A DNA stretch of 64,000 nucleotides from an uncultured Aquimarina sp. (GTDB lineage Bacteria > Bacteroidota > Bacteroidia > Flavobacteriales > Flavobacteriaceae), in assembly GCA_947496705.1 (NCBI GenBank), contig CANMDW010000018.1, positions 1-64,000 of the forward strand, in the 5' to 3' direction. Position 1 is the stretch's first letter. Every line of letters begins with the position of its first letter. The position numbers and the translations under genes were made by a program. The notes below the pieces were generated by a model that worked only from the letters and a program-made list of their open reading frames with translations, did no database searches and was not told the origin of the DNA. Below, piece after piece: positions 25,544 to 33,105 of the stretch.

Positions 25544-26224
25544 CTATAGCTCGATACTCTCTCCGATTCCTAACAGCATCAAGTCTTTATCTTTTTCAAA
25601 GAATTTTCGCTTTGCTTCATCATGATCAATTTCAATATATCCAAAAGTATCATAATGTACTCCAAGCACTTTGTCACAGGCAATAAAATCACTTGCGATA
25701 ATGGCATCATCGATTCCCATAGTAAAATTATCACCAATAGGCAGTATTGCCAAATCCAGCTTGGTATTCATCGGAATCAATTTCATATCCATTGTTAATG
25801 CGGTATCACCGGCAATATAAATGGTTTTATGCTCCCCTTCGATAACAAAACCTCCCGGTTGTCCTCCATAGGTTCCATCAGGAAAGCTACTGGTATGAAT
25901 TGCATTTACATATTTTACTTTACCAAAATTAAAGCTGCAATTTCCTCCATGATTCATTGGGTGTACTTCGATCCCCAGGTTTTGATAATACATTGCTATT
26001 TCATAGTTTGAAACGATAGTGGCATCGTTTTTTTTGGCAATAGCTTCTGCATCGAGAATATGATCCTGGTGTGCATGCGTGAGTAATATATAATCTGTTT
26101 TGATAGTATTTATATCAACTTTATCCTTAGATAACGGATTTCCTGAAATAAACGGATCTATTAAAACATTGATGTGGTTAACTTCAATTAGCAGGGTATT
26201 GTGCCCATAAAATGTGATTTTCAT
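25544..26224 (-). CDS. UPF0173-type MBL-fold metal-dependent hydrolase
   Basis: A 226-residue cytoplasmic protein without signal. MBL motifs are ITFYGHNTLLIE at the start, LTHAHQDHILDAEAI (HxHxDH near 50-55), AIHTSSFPDGTYG, YIAGDTALTMDM and GVHYDTFGYIEID. Members are annotated UPF0173 and have no settled substrate. It sits between menA and menC. Its end touches the menC start, so it belongs to the menaquinone transcription unit, perhaps by convenience rather than function. Confidence 0.88.
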   Translation of the reverse strand: MKITFYGHNTLLIEVNHINVLIDPFISGNPLSKDKVDINTIKTDYILLTHAHQDHILDAEAIAKKNDATIVSNYEIAMYYQNLGIEVHPMNHGGNCSFNFGKVKYVNAIHTSSFPDGTYGGQPGGFVIEGEHKTIYIAGDTALTMDMKLIPMNTKLDLAILPIGDNFTMGIDDAIIASDFIACDKVLGVHYDTFGYIEIDHDEAKRKFFEKDKDLMLLGIGESIEL

Positions 26225-26285
26225 GTGTGAAATGATTTAAGCTTACAATCTAAAATTACGCATATAAAACAAACCCCGTATGCTA

Positions 26286-26353
26286 TCGGGACAACCAACT
26301 ATTTTGAACCCGCCTGCCGGTCGCACAGCTGCGCTTTTCAAAACAGGGTTTCA
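26286..26353. repeat. GC-rich interspersed palindrome
   Basis: A GC-rich block (CGGGACAACC, CCCGCCTGCCGGTCGCACAGCTGCG split across the block, AAAACAGGGTTTCA) between menA and the MBL gene. AACCC/GGGTT-type arms flank a CAGCTG core. It resembles the other CCTGCC-type palindromes of this window but is more degenerate. Confidence 0.5.
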
Positions 26354-26358
26354 CTAAA

Positions 26359-27267
26359 TTATAAAATCTGACCCAAACTAAACAAAATAGAAAGCAAAAA
26401 TGTTGTTAAGGCCACTTTTTTAAGTTCGGGATCCAATAACTCCGGCTTCCGGTTTTTTTTCACCACTCCAACATGTATCAACAAAGGAAAAAAGGCAACC
26501 AAAAACAATAGGTTTTTTTGGTTTTCATAGGTAAAATACAAAAAAACCAACATCGATAAGATTGCTAATACAATAAGAGAAAAGTGATATTTCCTGGCAT
26601 TTTCTATTCCTAACTTTACTACCAGGGTATTCTTTCCGGCTTTTTTATCACCATAATGATCTCTCATATTGTTCAGATTCAATACGGCGGCACTTAATAA
26701 TCCAATGGCTGTTGCCGGAAGAAAAACCAACCCGATAAGCTCTTTGGTAAACAAAAAGTAACATCCCACTACACTCACCAGTCCAAAAAAGATAAATACA
26801 AATACATCCCCCAGGCCCCGGTAGCCATAAGCAGAATTACCCATCGTATATTTAATCGCAGCGGCAATAGCTACCAATCCCAACAAAAAGAAGAAGAAGG
26901 AATAGAAGAAATTTTCCTTTCCGAAGGAAACATAAATTAGGGTAATAGCAAAAGCCAGTGTTGCTAAAGCTGTAATCACGATGCCTCTTAACATCGCTCT
27001 TTTGGAAATAGCGCCGCTTTGCAATGCTCTTTGTGGTCCTGCTCTATCCTCGTTATCAGTGCCTTTTACTCCATCACCATAATCATTGGCAAAATTGGAT
27101 AATATTTGTAGCCCCAAAGTAGTTGCAATCGCCAACCAGAATATAGTAGTTTCTATAAAATTGCTATATCCAAGAGCGGCTCCTACGATAATTCCTGAAA
27201 CCGATAATGGTAAGGTACGAAGTCGGGCTGCAGCGATCCAGGCTTTCAATTTGGTCATTGTTATCAT
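26359..27267 (-). CDS. menA: 1,4-Dihydroxy-2-naphthoate polyprenyltransferase
   Basis: A 302-residue UbiA-family membrane prenyltransferase with about nine helices. The first Asp motif NFANDYGDGVKGTDNEDRAGP lies near residues 61-81 and the second in LNNMRDHYGDKKAGKNTLVVKLG. The N-terminal WIAAARLRTLPLSVSGIIVG is typical of MenA. It attaches the isoprenoid chain to DHNA, yielding demethylmenaquinone. It leads the minus-strand cluster menA, MBL, menC, CPBP, menE. Either of the ATGs at 27267 and 27258 could be used. Confidence 0.93.
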   Translation of the reverse strand: MITMTKLKAWIAAARLRTLPLSVSGIIVGAALGYSNFIETTIFWLAIATTLGLQILSNFANDYGDGVKGTDNEDRAGPQRALQSGAISKRAMLRGIVITALATLAFAITLIYVSFGKENFFYSFFFFLLGLVAIAAAIKYTMGNSAYGYRGLGDVFVFIFFGLVSVVGCYFLFTKELIGLVFLPATAIGLLSAAVLNLNNMRDHYGDKKAGKNTLVVKLGIENARKYHFSLIVLAILSMLVFLYFTYENQKNLLFLVAFFPLLIHVGVVKKNRKPELLDPELKKVALTTFLLSILFSLGQIL

Positions 27268-27451
27268 TTAGATGCCAAAGGAACAGTATTTTCATTGAAA
27301 AAAAAACAAAAAATAAGTTCCAACTCTCATTTAACTAGAATGTACAGGGTTTTTGCGTATTTATCAATTGGCTATACCGGTATTTTTGAACTCATCGTAA
27401 ATTCTTTGTAAGACTTTTTATAGATTAGCGTTTTTAAACCACTAAAAATTT

Positions 27452-29158
27452 ATGAAGAATATTATAAAAACGATTGCTTTTTTGCTATTATGCATACTTG
27501 TTGGATGCAAAAACGAATCAAAAAAAGAAGAAACAACGTTGTCTAATGTTTCAGAAACCAACACTAAAACACCAACTATCACAAAAGAAAAACCTTTTAT
27601 TTGGGAAGGGGCTAATGTCTATTTTTTGCTTACAGATCGATTTAATAATGCAAACACGGCTAATGATGAAGCTTTTGGACGAACCAAAGAAACAGGAAAA
27701 CTAAGAGGTTTTGAAGGAGGTGATATCACAGGTATCATTCAAAAAATAGAAGAAGGATACTTTAAAAACCTAGGGATCAATGCTATTTGGTTTACTCCTG
27801 TTGTAGAGCAAATTCATGGTAGTGTAGATGAAGGAACAGGAAACACCTATGCTTTTCATGGGTATTGGGCAAAAGACTGGACAAAGATAGATCCTAATTA
27901 TGGCACGTATAATGAATTGAAGCAACTAGTGGAAACTGCACATCAGAACGGTATTAGAATTCTTATGGATGTAGTGATGAATCATACCGGCCCTGTAACC
28001 GAACAAGATCCGGTTTGGGCAGATAATTGGGTGCGCACTTCACCACAATGTACCTATAAAGATTATGAATCTGCCGTTACCTGTACTTTGGTAAAAAATC
28101 TTCCGGATATAAAAACTGAAAGTGATGAAGATGTAGAACTCCCTAAAGCCCTTGTCGAAAAATGGAAAGCCGAAGGCAGACTGGAAATTGAAATAGCAGA
28201 ATTGGATATTTTCTTCACAAAAACAGGCCTGAAGAGATCTCCTAAAAATTATATCATCAAATGGTTAACAGATTATATAAAAGAATTGGGAATTGATGGT
28301 TATCGTGTAGATACCGTAAAGCATGTTGAAGAAGGTGCCTGGAGGGTACTAGCAGAGCACGCAAAAACAGCTTTCGCAGAATGGAAATCAAAAAACCCCG
28401 ATAAAATACTAGATGATAATGAATTTTATATCGTTGGTGAATTATATGGTTACGGAATTGATGGAAAACGCTACTACGATTTTGGAGACCGCAAAGTAGA
28501 TTATTTTGCTAATGGTTTTGATAATATGATCAATTTCCAGTTTAAATACGATGCTAAACAAAAAGATTATGAAAAGCTTTTTAGTAAGTACAGCAAAATT
28601 TTACATACCAACCTGATTGGCAAAGGTGTGATGAACTACATCAGTTCTCATGACGACGGAGATCCTTTTGACAAGGACCGTACTAAAACATATGAATCTG
28701 CAACCAAACTTTTGTTAACTCCGGGTATATCTCAGGTATATTATGGGGATGAAACAGCAAGACCTCTTATGATAGAAGGCACAAAAGGAGATGCAACCTT
28801 ACGGTCAAAAATGAACTGGGAAGCTCTGGAAAATGAAGAGACCAAAGCTTTATTGTTACATTGGCAAAAACTGGGAACCTTCAGGGCAGATCATCCTGCC
28901 ATTGGTGCCGGAAAGCATAAAATGATTTCTAAATCGCCTTATATATTCTCCAGAAGCTACGATAAAAATGGTTTTACAGATAAAGTGGTTATTGGATTAG
29001 ACCTTCCGAAAGGAGAAAAAACGATAGCAATAAACTCAATATTCCCTGAAGGTACTGCGGTGACTGACCGATATTCAGGTAAAAAAGCTACCGTAAAAGA
29101 AGGTTCTATAGATATTACTTCTGATCATGAAATTGTTCTTTTCGAAGTAGAAAAGTAG
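27452..29158 (+). CDS. GH13 alpha-amylase-family lipoprotein
   Basis: A 568-residue lipoprotein (LLCILVGC, Cys19) with a Ser/Thr/Lys-rich tether. A GH13 (beta/alpha)8 barrel starts with IWEGANVYFLLTDRFNN. Conserved regions are MDVVMNHTG (region I), GYRVDTVKHV (nucleophile Asp), IVGELYG (acid/base Glu) and ISSHDDGDP (third catalytic Asp). A beta-sandwich ends the protein. It should hydrolyse alpha-1,4-glucans or maltodextrins at the cell surface or periplasm. It is not adjacent to susCD, so it is not in a typical utilisation locus; the GH31 enzyme at 61407 could act on its products. Confidence 0.92.
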   Translation: MKNIIKTIAFLLLCILVGCKNESKKEETTLSNVSETNTKTPTITKEKPFIWEGANVYFLLTDRFNNANTANDEAFGRTKETGKLRGFEGGDITGIIQKIEEGYFKNLGINAIWFTPVVEQIHGSVDEGTGNTYAFHGYWAKDWTKIDPNYGTYNELKQLVETAHQNGIRILMDVVMNHTGPVTEQDPVWADNWVRTSPQCTYKDYESAVTCTLVKNLPDIKTESDEDVELPKALVEKWKAEGRLEIEIAELDIFFTKTGLKRSPKNYIIKWLTDYIKELGIDGYRVDTVKHVEEGAWRVLAEHAKTAFAEWKSKNPDKILDDNEFYIVGELYGYGIDGKRYYDFGDRKVDYFANGFDNMINFQFKYDAKQKDYEKLFSKYSKILHTNLIGKGVMNYISSHDDGDPFDKDRTKTYESATKLLLTPGISQVYYGDETARPLMIEGTKGDATLRSKMNWEALENEETKALLLHWQKLGTFRADHPAIGAGKHKMISKSPYIFSRSYDKNGFTDKVVIGLDLPKGEKTIAINSIFPEGTAVTDRYSGKKATVKEGSIDITSDHEIVLFEVEK

Positions 29159-29186
29159 GTAACAATTTACAGTTTCTTATTAAATC

Positions 29187-29226
29187 AGGCTGGTCCAAAT
29201 GATGAGTGAGGCCAGCCTATTTTGTT
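29187..29226 (+). terminator. Probable terminator of the GH13 gene
   Basis: AGGCTGG (29187-29193) and CCAGCCT (29212-29218) form a stem followed by ATTTTGTTTTG. The loop is long (18 nt), so this is a moderate candidate. Confidence 0.5.
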
Positions 29227-29360
29227 TTGAAACATAAGGAAATAAAGCCTTCCTGAGCCGGGTTGCAAGATAAATTCACTTTGTTTTCAGAAGATTTTTG
29301 TTTACTGTCAAAGAAGAAAATAAGGGTCAAATTTTAAATACCTTAAGTTGTCTATAAGAA

Positions 29361-29388
29361 CTTACCTCCTTAGGATTAAGGAGGTAAG
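29361..29388. other. 12-bp perfect hairpin without T tract
   Basis: CTTACCTCCTTA (29361-29372), loop GGAT, then its exact complement (29377-29388). It lies in the 540-bp gap after the GH13 gene. Lack of a T run on either side argues against a simple intrinsic terminator. The arm carries a CCTCC/GGAGG core. Confidence 0.7.
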
Positions 29389-29465
29389 TGTTGGGGAAAA
29401 CAAAAAAAGTAAGGGAAAAATTGTAATTGGAATACTTGTCAAAGATAAAAAGGAATGGAGCATAT

Positions 29466-29576
29466 ATGGTTACGGTTTTACCTCAAACTTTAGCTGGAAT
29501 AGTAGCATTCATTGAAGCAACAGTGTTTAAAATATTGATTTACAGTTATTTAAAACTCAAAAACCATAACTGTTAA
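29466..29576 (+). CDS. Possible 36-residue hydrophobic peptide
   Basis: ATG to TAA, 37 codons. The product has one hydrophobic stretch (LAGIVAFIEATVFKILIY) that could span a membrane, and a short basic tail. It is preceded by AAAAAGGAATGGAG. VLPQTL near the start echoes VLPKTL in the short ORF at 19966. There is no family support and it may be chance. Confidence 0.2.
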   Translation: MVTVLPQTLAGIVAFIEATVFKILIYSYLKLKNHNC

Positions 29577-29652
29577 ATTATTACAAATAAAAAAATAAAG
29601 AATCTATCAAATAAATTACCTTAATTAATCATACATAAATTCAGGAAAAAAT

Positions 29653-29660
29653 TAAATTTG
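29653..29660 (+). promoter_or_regulatory. -7 promoter element TAAATTTG
   Basis: An exact TAnnTTTG, 40 bp before the TTG at 29700. It overlaps an upstream in-frame TTG at 29658, which therefore is unlikely to be the start codon. No clear -33 TTG is present. Confidence 0.45.
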
Positions 29661-29699
29661 CACAGATCATTATTTAATCATCCTTATAATTATACATCT

Positions 29700-30068
29700 T
29701 TGGAAAATAAAAAGGCAATCAAGTTAATTGATAAAATTTTGGAAGACCTGGATAAAACGGGTATCAATACAAGTACATTAATAGAAGATCTTAAAGAGCT
29801 AAGAACCTATGCGCTGCAAGAGCAAATCCCTCTGGTTGTAAAAGTGCTTAGATTTACTTATGAGCATATCGAAGAGAATGATTCTTTTCTGATTCCTATA
29901 CCCGATGATGAACCTATTGGTGATGATATAGTGGCTGTTTCTGAAAGTGCTGCGGTAAAAGATCCCGTAGAAAGCCTTAAATATTTGATTTCTTTGATGA
30001 AGAGCCTGAAGAACAAGATGAATATATCAGACCTGAAAGATTACAGAGATGCATTGATGACATATTAA
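29700..30068 (+). CDS. Hypothetical helical protein
   Basis: About 122 residues, almost entirely helical, with heptad-like spacing (AIKLIDKILEDLDKTG, LIEDLKELRTYAL, SLKYLISLMKSLKNKM). No signal peptide or membrane segment. No ATG lies at the 5-prime end; TTG 29700 is preferred because the earlier TTG at 29658 falls inside a promoter element. I recognise no family. A solo MITE end lies 20 bp after its stop. Confidence 0.6.
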   Translation: MENKKAIKLIDKILEDLDKTGINTSTLIEDLKELRTYALQEQIPLVVKVLRFTYEHIEENDSFLIPIPDDEPIGDDIVAVSESAAVKDPVESLKYLISLMKSLKNKMNISDLKDYRDALMTY

Positions 30069-30087
30069 GCCCGGTTAAGCTAGTTAG

Positions 30088-30107
30088 TGTCTGGTCGGAA
30101 ATAGGCA
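30088..30107. mobile_element. Relic (solo end) of the TGTYTGG MITE
   Basis: TGTCTGGTCGGAAATAGGC matches the outer end of copies A and B (16-bp terminal repeat plus GGC). It is flanked by CTAGTTA on both sides (30080-30086 and 30108-30114), like a target duplication. The rest of the element is missing, suggesting a nearly complete internal deletion. Confidence 0.6.
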
Positions 30108-30911
30108 CTAGTTATTTTGCAGGACTATATCTATAGTATTAAGATATTCATCAAATTCAATTAAATCATTGTGAGAGCCTCCGGGTACTATAATCATTTT
30201 TTTGTTGGATATTGGAATAGCATCATACAGACGTTTTCCCGATTTAAAAGGAACGACTCCATCGTCGGTTCCGTGGTATATGGTTATGCTGCAGGTAACA
30301 TTCTGGATAAATTCTCCCGATGGTATTTTGTATCGTAACAAAGCATTCGTAGGAAAATGTGGTAACCAGCTTTCTACAATATCTTTAATAGTATAGTACG
30401 GTGTTTCTAAAATCAGGTTACAAGGTCGGTTCTCTGAAGCTACTTTTACTGCGATTCCTGTTCCTATAGATCTTCCATAAATTGTAATCTGGTCTTCGGC
30501 ATAGCGTTTTAAGAGATAATTATAAAATAATTGGGCATCATGATATAAATTCTTTTCGGTGATCTCTCCTTTGCTTTTGCCATAACTACGATAATCCATG
30601 ACAACCACATCATATTGTTTTTTTGCAAAGAATAATACGATCCTCCCCCATCGCCTTAAGTTTCCTCTATTACCGTGAAAATATAAGATGACCCCTTTGG
30701 GGTTTTCATTTTTAAAATGAATTGCATTCAGACAAATCCCGTCATCGGTTTCCAGAAAGAATTCTTCGAAATCATGATCAAATTGAAAAGTATACTCTTC
30801 ATCCAATATTTCGGGCTGAAAAAGAATTTCTTCCTGGAAAAAATAGAGTATTAATAATATGATGCTATAGAATGTAACACTCAATACCAGTATTTTCTTA
30901 AGCTTGAGCAT
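30108..30911 (-). CDS. Membrane-anchored alpha/beta hydrolase (paralogue 2)
   Basis: A 267-residue protein with an N-terminal membrane anchor (about 5-25) and an alpha/beta-hydrolase domain of the BEM46/YqkD type. The oxyanion region is YFHGNRGN, the nucleophile elbow YGRSIGTG, the acid GTDDGVVP and the histidine GGSHNDL. It probably hydrolyses an ester or acyl substrate at the inner membrane. The start overlaps the end of the upstream paralogue by 14 bp, indicating translational coupling and tandem duplication. Confidence 0.87.
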   Translation of the reverse strand: MLKLKKILVLSVTFYSIILLILYFFQEEILFQPEILDEEYTFQFDHDFEEFFLETDDGICLNAIHFKNENPKGVILYFHGNRGNLRRWGRIVLFFAKKQYDVVVMDYRSYGKSKGEITEKNLYHDAQLFYNYLLKRYAEDQITIYGRSIGTGIAVKVASENRPCNLILETPYYTIKDIVESWLPHFPTNALLRYKIPSGEFIQNVTCSITIYHGTDDGVVPFKSGKRLYDAIPISNKKMIIVPGGSHNDLIEFDEYLNTIDIVLQNN

Positions 30912-31773
30912 TTACATTTTTTGAAGAATGCACTACACCTATACTTGTATCAGAGAGATTTATTTTCATCATTTTAGAGTTAATAATTTCGCCAAGCATC
31001 TTGTGGTAGGATTCAAAATTATTCAGGTTTTTATGCCCTCCTCCTATAATGGTATACAACCTGGTACGTTTTGGTCGGATTTTGGATAACTTAATGCTGG
31101 ATTTAAAAGGAATCAATTTATCATGAGTACCGTGTATGATATGAATGGGGCAATTTACATATCTGAGCCATTTATAGGTTGGTATAGGATATCGCATAAT
31201 TAACGATACTGGCATAAAAGGGATAAATTTTGCGGCTACTTTACTTAAACTATAATAGGGGGCATCGAGAATTAACATTTTTGGGTTGTTGATAGACGCT
31301 AACTTTGCGGCAAAACCCGATCCCATAGATCTTCCATACAAAATAATGTGCTTCTCGTCTACCTTATCCTTAATCCTGTTATATACAAACTGAAGGTCCC
31401 GCTTTATGGCTTTTAGCGAACGTCTACCGGTACTTTTGCCAAATCCTCTGTAGTCTACCATAAACACATCATACCCGTGCCTGGTAAAGTCTACTGCAAA
31501 CTTTCCCCAACCTTTTATACTCTTAGAATTTCCTTTCAGGTACAAAACCACACCCTTTGGATTCTCTACTATAAAATGAAGTCCATTAATGATCGCTCCA
31601 TCCCTGGTCTCCAAATTATATTCTTCTACTACCTGATTGTTATAATGAAATTGAAAATCTTTATCCAGCTTTTCGGGTTTGAAAATAAAATACTCCTGCA
31701 GGTAATACAATGCAATACTTGCTACACTATATACTACAAGAACAATGATTACTATATATCCCCAATTTTGCAT
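30898..31773 (-). CDS. Membrane-anchored alpha/beta hydrolase (paralogue 1)
   Basis: A 291-residue paralogue of the downstream gene with the same plan. It has an anchor helix (about 6-26), YLKGNSKS, nucleophile motif YGRSMGSG, acid GTHDKLIP and histidine GGGHKNL. The replacement of HGN by KGN in the oxyanion strand differs from its paralogue. The two have diverged well, so the duplication is old. The pair is expressed from upstream of 31773 on the minus strand. Confidence 0.87.
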   Translation of the reverse strand: MQNWGYIVIIVLVVYSVASIALYYLQEYFIFKPEKLDKDFQFHYNNQVVEEYNLETRDGAIINGLHFIVENPKGVVLYLKGNSKSIKGWGKFAVDFTRHGYDVFMVDYRGFGKSTGRRSLKAIKRDLQFVYNRIKDKVDEKHIILYGRSMGSGFAAKLASINNPKMLILDAPYYSLSKVAAKFIPFMPVSLIMRYPIPTYKWLRYVNCPIHIIHGTHDKLIPFKSSIKLSKIRPKRTRLYTIIGGGHKNLNNFESYHKMLGEIINSKMMKINLSDTSIGVVHSSKNVNAQA

Positions 31774-31939
31774 GTTACAATTCCCTGTTTTGTAAGTAAC
31801 TAATTTACAAAAAATTAAATTGAGGAGAATAAAAAATCTTATATAAGCTACTTAAAATAAGTCTCGATACTACCTTACAAGGTATTGTCAGGAGCATCAT
31901 CCGAAGTACCATCGGATCTTTACTTTATTTTATACAAAT

Positions 31940-32572
31940 TTATCGTCTGGCATCATAGATTCTGAAACGTATCCCCACCCTGGCGTACACATCAAAGAAT
32001 TTACTTCCTCCCGGGATAAATTCATCATTAAAATTGTCTACAAAATCGTTCATCACTCCCACTTCGGCCATAATATCAAACATTTCTCCTATCATTTGCG
32101 AGAATCCGGCTCCATATACACCGCCAATGATCAAATTCTCAAAATTATCAGAATCTACTTCTTCCCCTCCAATTTCTACATTTGCATTTACCCGAAAAGA
32201 AGGGCCTACATTGACAAAGGCACGAAACCGATCTTTCCCCCTACCAAATAAATATCTGAATTTGGGCGTAAGCCCCGCCTGAAGTATTTTTACATCTGAT
32301 GTAATTTCCGGATTTGAAAGTTGATCAACAATTTCGCTATTTCTTTGTAAGAGATCTAAAGAGAATACAATACTGGTCTGAGCCCGATATCCCATCACAT
32401 ACCCATATCCGGCATTTATAAAAAAACCTGCCCCACTACTACCGCTATCAAATCCTGGGGCATCTATGTTTAGTTTAGAAAAAGTCGCCCCGGCAGAAAC
32501 TTCCCATCGATATTGGCCATAAGAGGTCATAGAAACCGCAATAAATAAAATAAAGAATACTAATTTTTTCAT
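31940..32572 (-). CDS. Outer-membrane beta-barrel protein (porin-family/PorT-like)
   Basis: A 210-residue protein with a signal peptide (about 1-19, MTSYGQ) and alternating amphipathic strands throughout (GAGFFINAGYGYVMGYRAQ, FRAFVNVGPSFRVNANV). It ends in a strand-like VGIRFRIYDARR. This fits the eight-stranded outer-membrane barrels common in Bacteroidota. The function is unknown. It is preceded by the terminator of the ferredoxin gene, so it has its own promoter. Confidence 0.85.
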   Translation of the reverse strand: MKKLVFFILFIAVSMTSYGQYRWEVSAGATFSKLNIDAPGFDSGSSGAGFFINAGYGYVMGYRAQTSIVFSLDLLQRNSEIVDQLSNPEITSDVKILQAGLTPKFRYLFGRGKDRFRAFVNVGPSFRVNANVEIGGEEVDSDNFENLIIGGVYGAGFSQMIGEMFDIMAEVGVMNDFVDNFNDEFIPGGSKFFDVYARVGIRFRIYDARR

Positions 32573-32637
32573 AATTTCATGTTTAGATTTGAGGTTGTAA
32601 TGAAGAACTAAAATACTAAAATTTAAAAAACAAGCAT

Positions 32638-32666
32638 AAAAAAAACCTGTCAGAAGACAGGTTTTT
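32638..32666 (-). terminator. Terminator of the ferredoxin gene
   Basis: AAAAACCTGTC (32641-32651), loop AGAA and its complement (32656-32666). On the minus strand the stem runs into eight Ts (32645-32638). The ferredoxin stop codon (32665-32667) overlaps the stem base. Confidence 0.88.
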
Positions 32667-33039
32667 ATTTATTATTGATAGTTATATCTTCTGATTTGTG
32701 CATAAAAGCCTGTTTCTGTCGCAGGAATTCTTCAGTTTCGACTACATCTTCATCGGGAACACAACAATCCACCGGGCACACTGCCGCACATTGCGGTTCG
32801 TCATGAAACCCTTTACATTCAGTACATTTATCCGGCACGATATAATAGAGTTCGTCGCTCACCGGCTCCTGCGCTTCATCAGCATTTACAGCTTTTCCTC
32901 CTGGTAGCACTACATCTCCTTCCAGATCTGTACCATCAGAATATCTCCAATCATCTGCCCCTTCATAAATTGCGGTATTCGGGCATTCCTGCTCACATGC
33001 ACCACAGTTTATACATTCATCTGTTATTATAATTGCCAT
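32665..33039 (-). CDS. 2[4Fe-4S] ferredoxin-family dicluster protein
   Basis: A 124-residue protein with two 4Fe-4S cluster motifs. The first is CINCGACEQECP (residues 9-20). The second is split, CTECKG...CAAVCPVDCC. Between them is an acidic insert of about 45 residues (TDLEGDVVLPGGKAVNADEA). It is an electron carrier. The conserved neighbourhood with acyl-CoA reductase, serC and serA is typical of Bacteroidota. It diverges from the acyl-CoA reductase gene, with two well-formed promoters interleaved in the 66-bp gap. Confidence 0.93.
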   Translation of the reverse strand: MAIIITDECINCGACEQECPNTAIYEGADDWRYSDGTDLEGDVVLPGGKAVNADEAQEPVSDELYYIVPDKCTECKGFHDEPQCAAVCPVDCCVPDEDVVETEEFLRQKQAFMHKSEDITINNK

Positions 33040-33062
33040 AGCTCTTTTTTATTCTAAATTTG
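33033..33062 (+). promoter_or_regulatory. Promoter of the acyl-CoA reductase gene
   Basis: TTG (33033-33035), 19-bp spacer, TAAATTTG (33055-33062): an exact match to the Bacteroidota consensus. The -33 element overlaps the first codons of the divergent ferredoxin gene. The predicted leader is about 35 nt. Confidence 0.75.
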
Positions 33063-33067
33063 CAGCA

Positions 33068-33098
33068 CAAAAATAACTCGTAAACTAGTGATAAACAA
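33068..33098 (-). promoter_or_regulatory. Promoter of the ferredoxin gene
   Basis: On the minus strand: TTG (33098-33096), 20-bp spacer, TATTTTTG (33075-33068), an exact consensus match. It lies between the plus-strand -7 element and the acyl-CoA reductase ATG, so the two promoters face away from each other back to back. Confidence 0.75.
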
Positions 33099-33105
33099 AT
33101 AACAA

